From Hesseltinella vesiculosa (taxonomy: Eukaryota; Mucoromycota; Mucoromycetes; Mucorales; Cunninghamellaceae), in the NCBI GenBank assembly GCA_002104935.1, contig MCGT01000008.1, forward strand, positions 744,001 to 808,000: 64,000 nt of DNA, written 5' to 3'. A model generated the notes under the pieces. It was not told the origin of the DNA and did no database searches. It saw nothing but the letters and a program-made list of their open reading frames with translations. Made by a program: the position numbers and the translations under genes. Below, in pieces: positions 44,861-55,198 of this stretch. The first letter of the stretch is position 1; each line of letters begins with the position of its first letter.

Positions 44861-45424
44861 TTAAATACAACTACATAGGGGTCCTATGGAAGCAGTCATT
44901 GATGCGGGGAGAAGAATTACCGATAAAGCCATGCAGATCCTTGATAGAAACATCATTACACGCCGCTTTGACGATGCGGCCGACCAGAACTGCTCAATCG
45001 GATCGAGCTCAGGGGAATAGGTTGGAAGATGCATGTATCGATACCCACGATTCCTGATGAAGGTATCGATGGCCTTGGATTGATGAATTGGTGCATTGTC
45101 CATCACCAAATAGCAGCCCTCAAATTCTGGATGTTGGTCCATAGTATTCATGATCTCATTCAACAAGGCGATGTAGTGATGAGTGTTTGTGCCGATGCCA
45201 ATGTGTTTGTAGGTAACTTGATCAAGTTTGCTTTTTTGTTCCTTGTAGCCGGACTTCTCATACTGATTTGAACAACACCAGAAGCACAAGGACCAAGGAT
45301 CGTGGAAAAAGGCAACTTTCTCAAAATGCGACATTATGCATTTGGTCATCCTGACAAAAAAAAAAAAAAGTTGCGCCAAATTTGTCATGGCTTGTGCGAC
45401 ACTCGGAAATCCAAAGTCCGCCAC
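44861..45424 (-). pseudogene. Tc1/IS630-like DDE transposase fragment
   Basis: Carries the last two catalytic motifs: VMDNAPIHQS and HLPTYSPELDPIEQFWS, with 34 residues between D and E. The N-terminal half is missing or unrecognisable, an A13 run interrupts the upstream part near 45357, and the C terminus shifts frame after EQFW (the sensible continuation KAACNDVSIKDLHGF is in another frame). A dead fragment. Confidence 0.75.
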
Positions 45425-45751
45425 CTGTCTTCCAGGAGAGCCGCCACATGGAAAGAGTGTAATAAATAAAAAAGTAAACCTGACCCCCGAACTGAATTAC
45501 TAAAATTGGAAGAAACTGCACGATTTTGATTCTTGGATTGATTGGCTGCTGTACAGTATTTGCGGCCTACAAAAGGGTTGACGGTCAACCCAGCATTACT
45601 TTTTTCGTTCTCTTTTGCATAGTCTACATCAGGTAGAGATAGAGGGGGTGGAGAGGTGATATAAAAAGGAACTGCTGTGCTATTGAAAGATAGTGGTGGA
45701 TGGATGGATGGATGGATGGATGTACTCACTTTTTTTTTTCCAAGCAGAATC
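45425..45751. promoter_or_regulatory. Upstream region of RPP2
   Basis: 327 bp with a (GGAT)n tetranucleotide run of about 30 bp (45692-45722) and a T/C tract just before the ATG. It is similar in style to the RPP1/GUS1 promoter. No gene seen. Confidence 0.35.
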
Positions 45752-46203
45752 ATGAAGTACCTTGCTGCCTACCTTCTGCTCACCACTGGTGGTAAAGCCA
45801 ACCCCAGTGCCGACGAAATTAAGAATGTTTTGAACGCTATTGGTGCTGAAATCGACGAAGATCGTGTTTCTGCCTTGATCGCTGCTCTTGGTGAAAAGGA
45901 TATCTCTCAACTTATCGAAGAAGGCAAGGAAAAGATTGCCAGGTAAATAGCAACCCCAACAAATACGACATCATACTCAGTGTTCCCTCCTTCCTTTATC
46001 TTTAGCGTCCCTGTTGGTGGTGCTGCCGTTGGTGGTGCTGCTACTGCCGTCCCTGAAGCTACCGCTGAGGAAGCCAAGGAAGAAGAAAAAGAAGAATCTG
46101 ATGAAGTAAGTTTGAAAACTCGATGTTTTCGTTGCATACCCACCAACTCAATATTGATTACTTTTTACTGCTACAGGACATGGGCTTTGGTCTTTTTGAT
46201 TAA
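45752..46203 (+). CDS. RPP2: 60S acidic ribosomal stalk protein P2
   Basis: Three exons: 45752-45942, 46006-46105 and 46177-46203, giving 105 aa. It starts MKYLAAYLLLTTGGKANPSADEI and ends [16 protein letters not shown], with the last nine codons on a separate exon exactly as in RPP1. It is an intron-containing gene. It is a paralogue of, and not the parent of, the intronless P2 copy at 54828, whose sequence differs at about half of the positions. Confidence 0.93.
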
Positions 46204-46858
46204 TGCACTACTCTCTCCAATCAAAAATAAAAGTTTCATTTGGATACAGTGCTTCCAACAATCAATATCGCAAACAGTGATAAACGATGCCGTCAACCAA
46301 TCAAATCAAATTGATGTTATTTTGCGTGATCAACAAGGCGTTGTTGCGTTCGCGGGAAAGCACATGTTGGGATCATGAGCTTTTGTTCTCATAAATAGTG
46401 TACATGTAGTCCCATACGCTGTGATATTGACACCAAAAATACTCAGGGTTATTTCTTTGGCTCTGTACAATGGATATTCAAAGAAAAAGACTGTGATGAG
46501 CAAGCAAGAAAGGTATCTTATCACAGTGATTCATAATATTGTTGTTCTCTATCTCCTTTCATTTCTTGCTTCTTTTAGAATACCAGTCCCAGCTCCATGT
46601 ACATTGCTTCTCTTTCTTGACGTTGGGATTGGTTTTTCATTTCTTTTCAATATGAAGTTTTTATGATCTTGGCTCCTTTTTGACTTCCCGAGGCATATAT
46701 TTTCCTTACTCAAAAAGCTTCGAAAGTGCCTTTGAAGAGAAAAAAAACGTATCAAAAATACTGACACTTGCATTTTATAGCTGTTTCGTGAAAAATTTCT
46801 TGCTAATCAGATGACACAGGCATTTCATTGGCCAAAAATAAGCCACACAAATTAAAAA
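46204..46858. other. Intergenic RPP2-CIA2
   Basis: 655 bp without a supported gene. An AATAAA (about 46226-46231) soon after the RPP2 stop is a likely polyadenylation signal. Confidence 0.4.
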
Positions 46859-47398
46859 ATGACTCGTTTTAGAATTGTTCCCAGCTCTTTCAAAATGTCC
46901 AACAATTTGATTAATTCCAATCCTGCTATCTTCAATACAAAACGATTTCTCCGTGAACAAACCAAAGAAGAACTGGATGACAGTATCGAAGACGCCATCG
47001 ATGCTGAGGAAGTATTTGATCTTATTCGCTCTATTTCTGATCCTGAACATCCATTGACACTGGAGCAGCTGAATGTGACTCAGAACGACCATATCACCGT
47101 GAACAATGACAGTAACCGTATCCTGATCGAATTTACACCTACAATCCCACATTGCTCCATGGCTACATTAATTGGCCTATGCATCCGTGTGCGTCTGCTA
47201 AGAAGTTTACCTGAACGCTTCAAGGTCGATATCCAAGTGCGCCAAGGCACACATCAATCAGAAGAAGCCGTCAATAAACAGCTCAATGACAAGGAACGGG
47301 TCGCTGCCGCTCTGGAAAATAATCACCTTTTGGAGGTTGTGAACCAGTGCCTTTCTACCGCCCATTTGGCTCATGCTCGAGATATCCCTGCTCTTTGA
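46859..47398 (+). CDS. CIA2: Cytosolic Fe-S assembly targeting factor Cia2 (MIP18/FAM96 family)
   Basis: A single exon of 179 aa, or 167 aa from the second Met at 46895, which aligns better with family N termini ([14 protein letters not shown]). The DUF59 core is well conserved: [43 protein letters not shown] (with the reactive Cys) and ending [27 protein letters not shown]. Together with Cia1 and Mms19 it transfers Fe-S clusters to nuclear and cytosolic apoproteins. Confidence 0.93.
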   Translation: MTRFRIVPSSFKMSNNLINSNPAIFNTKRFLREQTKEELDDSIEDAIDAEEVFDLIRSISDPEHPLTLEQLNVTQNDHITVNNDSNRILIEFTPTIPHCSMATLIGLCIRVRLLRSLPERFKVDIQVRQGTHQSEEAVNKQLNDKERVAAALENNHLLEVVNQCLSTAHLAHARDIPAL

Positions 47399-47602
47399 AC
47401 AAATGTGCATTAGTCTTGTGGCACTTTTTGAGAAAATAATTAAAAACAACGGTTATATCCCCCCAGCAATGCCCCCAAATTATTGGGAACATTATGTGAT
47501 CAGGACACCATCACCCCTTCGAAAGGGAAGGGAAAAAAATAAAAGTTTTACCACTTCAAAAAATTCGAGATCAGCTTTCTATTTACTTCTTTTTTTACCG
47601 AC

Positions 47603-48197
47603 ATGAAAAGCATGTTCATGTTTGGCCCTAACGTCATTCCAGACTCTCAGATTTTCTATCAATCACTACATTGTTTTGGTCTCGTAAATCTGAAACCTAT
47701 TATTCCGTAAGATTAACACACGCAATATTTTTAAATGTCTCTTATTAACATCTTTTGCAGTGGCCGTATCCTTTTTACCTAAAAAAAAAAAAGTAATGTA
47801 GGGTCTTCACCATCCTTAGCAGTACGACTCGCATGTAGATGTGCTCGTGGTAAGCAAACGCCTGGTTCCAAGACTCAATGAACTGAGACCCGAAGAAGCT
47901 GCTGATTTGATGATTTCTGCCAGAAACATTAGCTCGGTGATCGAAAAGTATTACAAAGGAACATCCGTGACGTTTGCTTTACAGGATGGCCCTGACGCTG
48001 GTCAAACTGTCCCACACGTCCACATGCACATCATTCCACGACGAACAGAGGACTATGAGAATAATGATGACATTTACAGCGATCTGAACAAATTCGAATA
48101 CAGAAAACAAGGCGTCGACCATGAGGAACGCAAGCCAAGGTCAGAGTTGGCTATGAAATTGGAGGCTGATCAACTACGGGTATTGTTTGGAAAATGA
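47603..48197 (+). CDS. HNT2: Fhit-type HIT hydrolase (diadenosine triphosphatase) with 5-nt microexon
   Basis: Exons 47603-47706, 47761-47765 and 47839-48197, giving 155 aa. The 5-nt middle exon is inferred: without it the conserved PGHVLV motif cannot be made in frame, and with it phases fit (2, then 1). Fhit features: FGLVNLKPIIPGHVLVVSKR, LRPEEAADL, TFALQDGPDAGQ and the histidine triad QTVPHVHMHIIPR. It hydrolyses ApppA-type dinucleotides. It converges on NSE3 with only 2 nt between the two stop codons. Confidence 0.85.
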
Positions 48198-48199
48198 AT

Positions 48200-49182
48200 T
48201 TATTGTTGAATTCCTGCAGCTTGCATGATATTGGAATGCAACTCTTCTTGGTCACCAGAATCATAAAACTACTCAGGGGAACAAAGAAAAGCATGGTTTG
48301 ACCATTTTCATTTCAATTTCATCTGGCCTATTTTCAACTTACACTCGTAATAAAATTCACCAGCCCCTTGTGCGTTAATTCAGCCTTTGCTCGAGGGCCC
48401 CACTGATACTCACTCTGAACCTGAGCTGTACCGTCAGAATGTTCACTTTGCTTAGATCTAATGAGATATCCTTGTTTGACAAACATATTAAGCATGTCGA
48501 CCAATTCATCTTCTGTGAGGGACTTTGTCAATCCAACTTTTGTGAGAGAGCGTATCAAGTCACCTGGATAAGGTGTTTGATAAGTATCATCGTTTCGAGC
48601 TTTCACATGCGTTACCTTCACTCAGTTGCTGTTCATTCACAAGAACCAAAGCCAGCACGATATACAGAACACCAAACATTGTAAATTTGTCGCTGGTTTC
48701 ATGAGTTATACTGCACACATCGAAATCACCTGCAAGTATGTTGCATAAGATATATGTCTTCGCTGTGCCATGTGACGTTGTTGCTTCTGCACTAGTCTTT
48801 GCACGATGCCCTGGCTTCTCTCGCAAAGGCAGCTCAATCAGCTTCATACCGAGCATCTCCTGAAGTACCTTCTGGGTGCGCCCGAAAACTGTATTAAAAT
48901 GTCTTGGGTGATCTTGAAGTATTCGCTTTCGAATGTCATCTCTACGAATTGGAGTTTTTTTTTGTTCGCAAGCCAAAGCATATCGTACGAGATCTTTAGC
49001 TTTTCGATCAAGCTCCTGAATTCAACAGATGAATAAGACCCTTAATATTGGCTTTTTCCTAAGATTATTACAACATCCAAATCATGGTAGGCTGCTGGCA
49101 TTTCTGATTGGCTTGGAATACCAGTATATTCATCATCGTCCGCAGATTTTAGCAAGCGAGATCTTTTGTTTGTCTGAGACAT
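48200..49182 (-). CDS. NSE3: Smc5/6 complex subunit Nse3 (MAGE family)
   Basis: Four exons: 49072-49182, 48616-49015, 48343-48563 and 48200-48268, giving 266 aa. A MAGE homology domain with tandem winged helices: KDLVRYALACEQKKTPIRRDDI, FNTVFGRTQKVLQEMLGMKLIELP, FTMFGVLYIVLALVLVNEQQLSEGDLI and a C-terminal YQWGPRAKAEL...FITSFYD. With Nse1 and Nse4 it regulates the Smc5/6 genome-maintenance complex. The start lies 63 bp downstream of the HIS6 stop on the same strand. Confidence 0.88.
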
Positions 49183-49245
49183 TGCTTAACGTTACAAACG
49201 GGAAGGCAAAAATGAAAAGAAAAACGAGGCAGCCGCACTATTTTA

Positions 49246-50311
49246 TTACTTGTGGGATGGGCGTGATTTGTTCCAAACAACACAATCTGTAAATGTTACA
49301 CCACTACCACCGAAAATGTCTAGGGCACTATTGTACAATTTAACATAAAGCAGTTGCATTCTACTCGCGCTTACCTTCCAAACGTCAAATCTACTTTTCC
49401 ATTGGACAGCTTGTCTACTAGGCCTAAATCATCGATGGCTAAAATAACACAGACACTGCTTAGCATATGTAATATGTCAACCGTTAATTATACTTGCATT
49501 TTCCACCACCTGCATACGTTGTAGGGATGGTTACCCATGAACCGAGACCTAATTGAATAAAAGGAAGAGAAGACTGAGAACAAGCGCATTTCTCAGCGAC
49601 CGAGGAGTGTGATTACATTTCACAAGGCCTTCGTCTATCCCGTTACATAAACCTTCGACATCCGCAGCATGGATAAGAAATTCACTACAGTATTGGGATA
49701 GTATATCCAAAGTTTCTAAAAGCATTGGGATTGTGAGTCCTACCAGCAAACTTTTCATCTTACCTTTCTCAACAACCATGTCCGTCAGGGTTTGCCACTT
49801 GTTCATGGCCACGACCCAATGAGACTCTCTACGTCGGCAACTTATGTCTACGACGATTCTTTCTCTCCCAACCTTTCTGCATAGTTCCTTTAACCGTAGT
49901 AAAGAGAATTTGCCATTGGGGAAGAGGTAGCTTGTGACGATAACTTTGGAAGCACCAGCTGCTAGCCAATGTTCGGCATTATCAACTGTTATCCCACCAC
50001 CAACTTGTAAACCATTGGGCCATGCTTTCAGAGCCTCTTTCGCAGCTTCATCATTACCAGTTCCAAGTTTGATCACATGCGATCGTGTTACATTGTTCTT
50101 TCGGTACAGTTCTGTGTAATAAGCGGGCGATTCTCTAATGACAAATATATTAGATAGATCAAGTAAATGTTATAATTAACAGTGGTCGTGCCACTTGCCT
50201 AGATACAAAATTTGTTCTCAAGCTATCAGGTGAATCTTCGCTGAGAGAGCCGCCAACAATTTGTTTCACTTGTCCATTGTGAAGGTCGATACACCCATTG
50301 AACCTCGTCAT
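49246..50311 (-). CDS. HIS6: ProFAR isomerase (histidine biosynthesis)
   Basis: Six exons: 50199-50311, 49764-50134, 49617-49715, 49498-49548, 49375-49438 and 49246-49327, giving 259 aa (yeast His6: 261). It catalyses the Amadori isomerisation of ProFAR to PRFAR in histidine synthesis. Motifs: [75 protein letters not shown] and [13 protein letters not shown]. Introns 1 (50135-50198, TCTAG/GCAAGT) and 4 (49439-49497, AAAAT/GCAAGT) both use GC donors; nearby GT choices break the frame. Divergent from the Ste12-like gene across 118 bp. Confidence 0.93.
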
Positions 50312-50429
50312 TTTTTTCTCGTGGAAGGAAATTTGTTGATTGTTGAGTCACCTCTCCGCCAGAAAAGGCACACTTTTTTTTGACCTCCTATTTTTTTTTT
50401 TAAATCTCACGATATTTTTGGGTATCAAC
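50312..50429. promoter_or_regulatory. Divergent promoter HIS6/Ste12-like
   Basis: 118 bp between start codons, T-rich on the Ste12-like side. No clear Gcn4-type TGACTC palindrome, although TTGAGTCACC at about 50343-50352 contains GAGTCA, half of such a site. Confidence 0.4.
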
Positions 50430-51155
50430 ATGCAAAATACAAAGACTTTAATCCCCAATGAAAGTGATGACTCTTGTAATTATGTTGACCAAGGATCGTC
50501 ATTCGAAGCCCAAAATGATGGATCATCAATAAGCGTGATGAACAGTCTTCGACGGCCAAGTGACAATGATTACAAACAACGTATATTACAAATTGAAGAC
50601 TTGAAATACTTTTTGTCAACAGCAAACGATAGGTGGTGCACACCTGTTCATTCTCCGCAGTATCAAATCTGTACCTTCCCATTACCTACGGGCGATCAGA
50701 TCTCATGTGTGCTTTGGAACAATCTGTATTATATTACGGGGACTGATATTGTACGCTCACTTGTTTTCCGATTCCATGCTTTTGGTAGGCCCGTTCAAAA
50801 TCTGAAAAAATTTGAAGAAGGCGTGTTTAGCGATCTCCGTAATCTAAAACCTGGACAGGATGCGTCACTCGAAGAGCCACGCTCGGAATTCTTGGATGTA
50901 TTATACAAAAACAATTGTATTAGGACCAAGAAAAAGCAGAAAGTATTTTATTGGTTTTCTGTCCCTCACGATCGTCTATTTCTGGATGCTCTTGAACGAG
51001 ATTTGAAGCGCGAAAAACTGGGAATCGAAGCAACTAGTTGTGCTGTGTCCAACCCAGCTCTGTCGTTAACCTTGGATTCCACTCAAGAGGCCTTTGAGCA
51101 GATTCGGAAGTCGTTTTCACTTCTCCCTTTCACGACCCTGTTTGCAGATAAATAA
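50430..51155 (+). CDS. STE12: Ste12-type transcription factor, short form
   Basis: A single exon of 241 aa. Residues about 55-190 form the STE homeodomain-like DNA-binding domain: ISCVLWNNLYYITGTDIVRSLVFRF, GRPVQNLKKFEEGVFSDLRNLKPGQDA, FLDVLYKNNCIRTKKKQKVFYWFSVPHDRLFLDALERDLKRE. Filamentous Ascomycota Ste12 proteins carry C-terminal C2H2 fingers and long activation regions. Here the protein ends about 50 residues after the domain, with no fingers. The ATG at 50430 was preferred over an upstream in-frame Met whose extension is T-tract hydrophobic sequence. Expected to act below MAP kinase pathways in mating or filamentation. Confidence 0.88.
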   Translation: MQNTKTLIPNESDDSCNYVDQGSSFEAQNDGSSISVMNSLRRPSDNDYKQRILQIEDLKYFLSTANDRWCTPVHSPQYQICTFPLPTGDQISCVLWNNLYYITGTDIVRSLVFRFHAFGRPVQNLKKFEEGVFSDLRNLKPGQDASLEEPRSEFLDVLYKNNCIRTKKKQKVFYWFSVPHDRLFLDALERDLKREKLGIEATSCAVSNPALSLTLDSTQEAFEQIRKSFSLLPFTTLFADK

Positions 51156-51183
51156 ATTTATTGCTACATTGTGATACTCTTTA

Positions 51184-52186
51184 TTAAAAAGAGAAGGGAA
51201 CAGCCCCAACGTCATTTTCGCCTAAACTTCCAAGGTCCCACTGAAAAAAAAAAATGAAAAAAAAGGTGAATTACTGCCTTGCTATGGTATTTTCCAGGCA
51301 TACGTTTTCCTCTATCGTTTTCAAAATAGAATAATGATCGTATCGGTTGTTGCTGGAATCAGTGAGACTTGGGGTGAGATGGAAGCTTGGACCAAATAAA
51401 ACAGTCTGTACTTGGTTGGGTCCCACATAGTCTTCAGCTTCATCCCATGTGGATATGAACATAGTGTTTTCTGTGAAGTTATCAAGTTTGATCCGAGGTT
51501 CAAGATAACTTTGGAACCAATTGGAAGCAACCGTTAGGTTTGTGTTGTGACCATCGTTGTTGATATCAGGTGTAAAAAAAACAAACTGAGGGACTAGCTT
51601 GTTTCTAATATCTGCATCCAATTGATCGGCATTAACAATATTTGCACATCTGGTAGCATTGCTTTGAATATTTGTCATAGAGATAAAAGGATTGTGCTTC
51701 CTGTAGTACGTGCCGATCGATGAAGACGTGTCGCAATTACCTGGGTAGGCTTGTTGATACGATTTCCAGCTAATACCTTTGGCTTCAAGTAAATCAACAA
51801 TCGAATCACCGTCGATGTTGGAGTTGAAATCGAAGAAGACGCCATCCGTACTTCCAGTTATCATGCTGATATAGTTTGGTTGAGAAGGATGGGTAGTAGC
51901 ATAATAATTGGTAAGCTCCACTCCTTCAGTGACATAAATCCCAGGAGAAAATTACCACTTTGCTTTTTGACTATTCAGTATTTGACTTCTAGTACTTACC
52001 GTTGTGGGTGGATGCCAAGCTTCCGAAGTAAGGGTCCGCGTGGACATTGGCATAGTTTTCATTTTCAAAAACGAAAATGACTACTCTGTCAAAGTACCTA
52101 CCAGGTACTAATGGAACGGACGATGCCCAGGCAAAAGGCGTCGTTACAAAAAGAATAATACAGAGGAGCGTGGGCCCAAAAATCAT
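51184..52186 (-). CDS. Secreted phosphoesterase (acid phosphatase-like, PF04185 type)
   Basis: Three exons: 52000-52186, 51304-51923 and 51184-51240, giving 287 aa. A signal peptide (MIFGPTLLCIILFVTTPFAWA) is followed by VVIFVFENENYANV, HPSQPNYISMITGST, DLLEAKGISWKSYQQ, FFTPDINNDGHNT and STWDEAEDY, typical of the phosphoesterase family that includes fungal secreted acid phosphatases and phospholipase C-like enzymes. The final 57-nt exon (WDLGSLGENDVGAVPF) completes the family C terminus. Convergent with the Ste12-like gene, 28 bp between stops. Confidence 0.88.
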
Positions 52187-52629
52187 TTCGTGTGATTGAA
52201 GATTTTATCGTGTTGGAACTTGTTCAATTTATATACGAGTACTGGACTAATAAAATTCTTATACTTTGTTGCACGAAATGGTCATGCCTACGATTCACTT
52301 CCTTTTATTGGCAAATCAAGCAATAAAGGTAACTCCGAGCCGTTGTACCATGAATGTAAGAAGCACAGAAATCGGCAAAAAGACATGATTACTAACATTG
52401 TATCAATGCTGGAGTTCCGTTTCTACCCAATAGCGCTGAAGTGTACACAAACGTTTACAGGTAAAGAAAAACACAGATAATATCATAAACAAGCCCAGTT
52501 GCGCATGTCCAGCCGGTTCACTTCTGTAAAACAAGATAAAAACAATTTATACAACAAAGAAATTCGCAACGGGGTGTACCCTTTTCATACAAAAAAACCT
52601 CGTGGATGTATGGCCGAATGGCCAGAACC
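52187..52629. other. Upstream of the phosphoesterase, no gene seen
   Basis: 443 bp of AT-rich sequence between the phosphoesterase start and the first retroelement poly-T tract. Small open frames lack support. Confidence 0.4.
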
Positions 52630-52921
52630 ACCTCTTTTTTTTTTTTTGTATCACAGTGTGTGTACTTTATTATCAACTATTCGAATTATATTAAAATTAT
52701 GATACACATTAGGCCGACTGAACTAGGAAAGAGTTCCTCGCTTTGTCTGCACTCCATTCGGTCTCGTTAAAATACGCACTCCCAGTGTTGGGGTCACAGC
52801 ACCCACATCACTGTAGCTATTAGGTTCATTTGGTCAGAACTGTGCCTTGAAGGCTGCAGGATACAGGCTCTGACAGCCCTTGGGGTGGGGACGGGGTGGA
52901 GACCATTCAGGGACCAGTCGT
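52630..52921 (-). mobile_element. Short poly(A)-tailed retro-insertion (3' end only)
   Basis: Begins on the plus strand with a poly-T run followed by GTAT, that is ATAC-poly(A) on the minus strand, with AATAAA about 20 nt before the tail. About 280 bp, no coding capacity seen. A LINE 3'-UTR fragment or a SINE-like copy, cut on the right by the next poly-T tract. Confidence 0.4.
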
Positions 52922-53610
52922 CTTTTTTTTTTTTTTTTTTGTATTAATGGTAATTATTTATTCCGATAACTATTCAAACTAAGTATATTTCGTACGGCTG
53001 ATAGTATCCATCGTATCTCTTACCAGTTGCCTAGTGAGAGTGTGATTCCATGCTTTATCGCCAATTGTGACGGCAAAGTGTTGTTGCCATATTGTCTGTT
53101 ATCCCCATCCAACTTTCCATATAGTCAAGTCATCTTCTTTGGCTGGGGAATACAGGCATCCCTGGACTTTTTGGAGTTTTCCCTCTCCCGTGCCTGGGCC
53201 AGCAAAAAGGTAGAACCATAGTGCCTTTTTGTGGGGGCAAGAAATCAACATATGGTCATCGTCTTCTGGTATTTGTTGATCCAATAGGCAGAGGTTGGAA
53301 GTTATCCCGCCTATTTTCCGTCGTGCCAATCTTTCTCGGGTAGGGAGAGACTTGTGTAGGAAGCGGAACCAGATTGTCTTGCTTTTGTGTGGTATCGTTG
53401 ATTTCCAGATGGTTTTCCACGTCATTGTTGATATTGACCAAAATGGTTGTAATTCATTTTCGGGAGGACGTTTTGCGGGTATGTATACCCATTCTGCTTT
53501 GGCATGGAACAAGGAGCGCAGTAGTTTAGGCGTTGCTTCTTCAAAAGCAACTGGAACTTTGGGGCCAAATAGATGGCTTTTCACAAGGGCCTAGAACCAT
53601 CTCCTGTGTC
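52922..53610 (-). mobile_element. 5'-truncated LINE, family D
   Basis: A poly-T19 run then GTATTAATGG at the left end (tail of a minus-strand element). Encodes the C-terminal LINE region: TWKTIWKSTIPHKSKTIWFRFLHKSLPTRERL and the zinc-finger-like LDQQIPEDDDHMLISCPHKKALWF. Only the 3' end is present. Confidence 0.7.
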
Positions 53611-53681
53611 GTAAAAAATTGTCCTATTCATACAAAAAAAAATTGTCCGGTTCCTATGCCTTGTCCTGCACTGCGTTCGTT

Positions 53682-54317
53682 TTTTTTTAACATAAGCATC
53701 GTATGGATAGTCATAGGGCAATATTCTTATTCATAATGAAGGGAGAGGGGATTTGGCCTTAGTCTAGTCGAGGCGATGTGGTCCTGGATGTGATCATCCT
53801 CATGTGAATGGTTTTGTTGTTGAAAGCACAATCCCAGTGAGTGGACCATATGGCTGACATGATGTTAGCAAGGTGAGGGAGCGGGATTATCTTGACCTTG
53901 CTTGGTTGTTAGATCCATTGTACGACCTGCTTGGTGGAGATTGGTGTTGGCGAGTCATAAGATGTTGCCATGCCTGCCATTTGGCTGGACCTTCTACCAG
54001 TAGGTGATAGTCATTCTCGGGGGCTTGATTGCAGAGTGGGCAAAGGGGACTGTTGAAGTGAGACTGTCGATAGAGCATTCGATCTCGTGATGGTGATTTG
54101 TGGTGGATATAACGCCACCATAGGGTTAGGCTGCGTCCTGGAATCTTCAGGCTCCAGATGGTCTTCCAATATGGATTAGAGGTTGCGGAGCACCAAATGT
54201 TTGCTCTCGGGTGGTGATTGAGTCGAATGTCATTTGGAGAGTCATTGTTGAAGTTAATGGTCTTGCCTCTTGGGGAAAGGAGTTCGATCGATTTATGTTT
54301 GGATGAAGACCAACCGC
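53682..54317 (-). mobile_element. 5'-truncated LINE, family C
   Basis: Poly-T at the left, then a C-terminal LINE reading: NPYWKTIWSLKIPGRSL, PLCPLCNQAPENDYHLLVEGPAKW. Related to the copy at 63478-64000. It ends about 54317 against a plus-strand LINE fragment. In the terminal zinc-knuckle-like motif VEGP replaces the expected VSCP seen in the other copy. Confidence 0.65.
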
Positions 54318-54686
54318 ATCGTAGGGAAGACTGCCACGTCGAGCAAAAAGACCCCTGGCACATGTTGTTCCTCTGCCCAGCTAAACGAAGATTCTGGCAA
54401 GCCTTTGTAGGCCTTCGTGAACATCCACCATCACCAAACCCTCCGCCTCCCAGCACTGTGATCTCACTATGCAGCCCACTGCCCAAGAAGGAAGTGCTCC
54501 GCTATGCATGTATACTCTATGTCCTCTGGCTGGCCCATTGGGCATACGATCGCGACCAAACCCCCTTTGAGCCCCTTCTCTGGCTGCCACGATATCACAG
54601 TCTGATGCGAGGACATTAGGTTCACGTTGTCCCATGAGTCTGCCTATCGATATGGTTGTTTGTCCTTGTTACGATTGTACTGTATA

Positions 54687-55198
54687 AGTTTACCGTTTTC
54701 TTTTTTTTTTGAAGGAACTCAAAGGCGATCATTTATTTGGGATGCTATTGTCAAAGAGGGGAAACAAATATGGACTTTTTTTCTGCTATACAAAAGAGAG
54801 GGGGAAAGGATATTCGTTTTTGGTTGTTTAGTCGAACAGACCGAAGCCCATGTCATCGTCAGATTCTTCCTTTTCTTCTTCCTTGGCTTCTTCTTCGGCG
54901 GCAGCGTCAGCACCACCAGCGGCAGCAGCAGCACCAGCAACGGCAGCACCACCGGAAGAGACAGAGGCGAGCTTGGAGCTACCTTCAATGATGACTTCAT
55001 CAAGGCTCTTGCCTTCAAGACCAGCCAACAAGGCGGTCAAACGGCTTTCTTCGCCTTCGACACCAACGGTACCCAAAAGCTTCTTGATATCGGCTGCAGT
55101 GGGGGCGGTGTTACCACCAGCAACGAGAAGAAGGTAAGCAGCAAGGAAATTCATTTTTCTGTATAATCGAGAGAGAGAGAAAGAGTTTACCGTTTTCT
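54687..55198 (-). mobile_element. Processed retrocopy of a ribosomal P2 mRNA
   Basis: Flanked by the 15-bp direct repeat AGTTTACCGTTTTCT (54687-54701 and 55184-55198), a target duplication. On the minus strand it runs from a CTTTCTCTCTCTC leader start (TOP-like, 55183) through an intronless ORF to AATAAA (about 54733) and a poly(A) run (54701-54710). These are all the hallmarks of LINE-mediated mRNA retroposition. Confidence 0.85.
54828..55154 (-). CDS. Intronless ribosomal stalk P2 retrogene, intact ORF
   Basis: 108 aa, [23 protein letters not shown]...[22 protein letters not shown], a complete P2 with the Ala-rich hinge and conserved tail. It lacks the introns found in RPP1 and RPP2, including the one before DMGFGLFD. 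Its parent is another P2 gene not in this window. The ORF is undamaged, so the copy is either young or retained. Whether it has a promoter is unclear: upstream of its leader is LINE 3' sequence. Confidence 0.88.
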   Translation of the reverse strand: MNFLAAYLLLVAGGNTAPTAADIKKLLGTVGVEGEESRLTALLAGLEGKSLDEVIIEGSSKLASVSSGGAAVAGAAAAAGGADAAAEEEAKEEEKEESDDDMGFGLFD

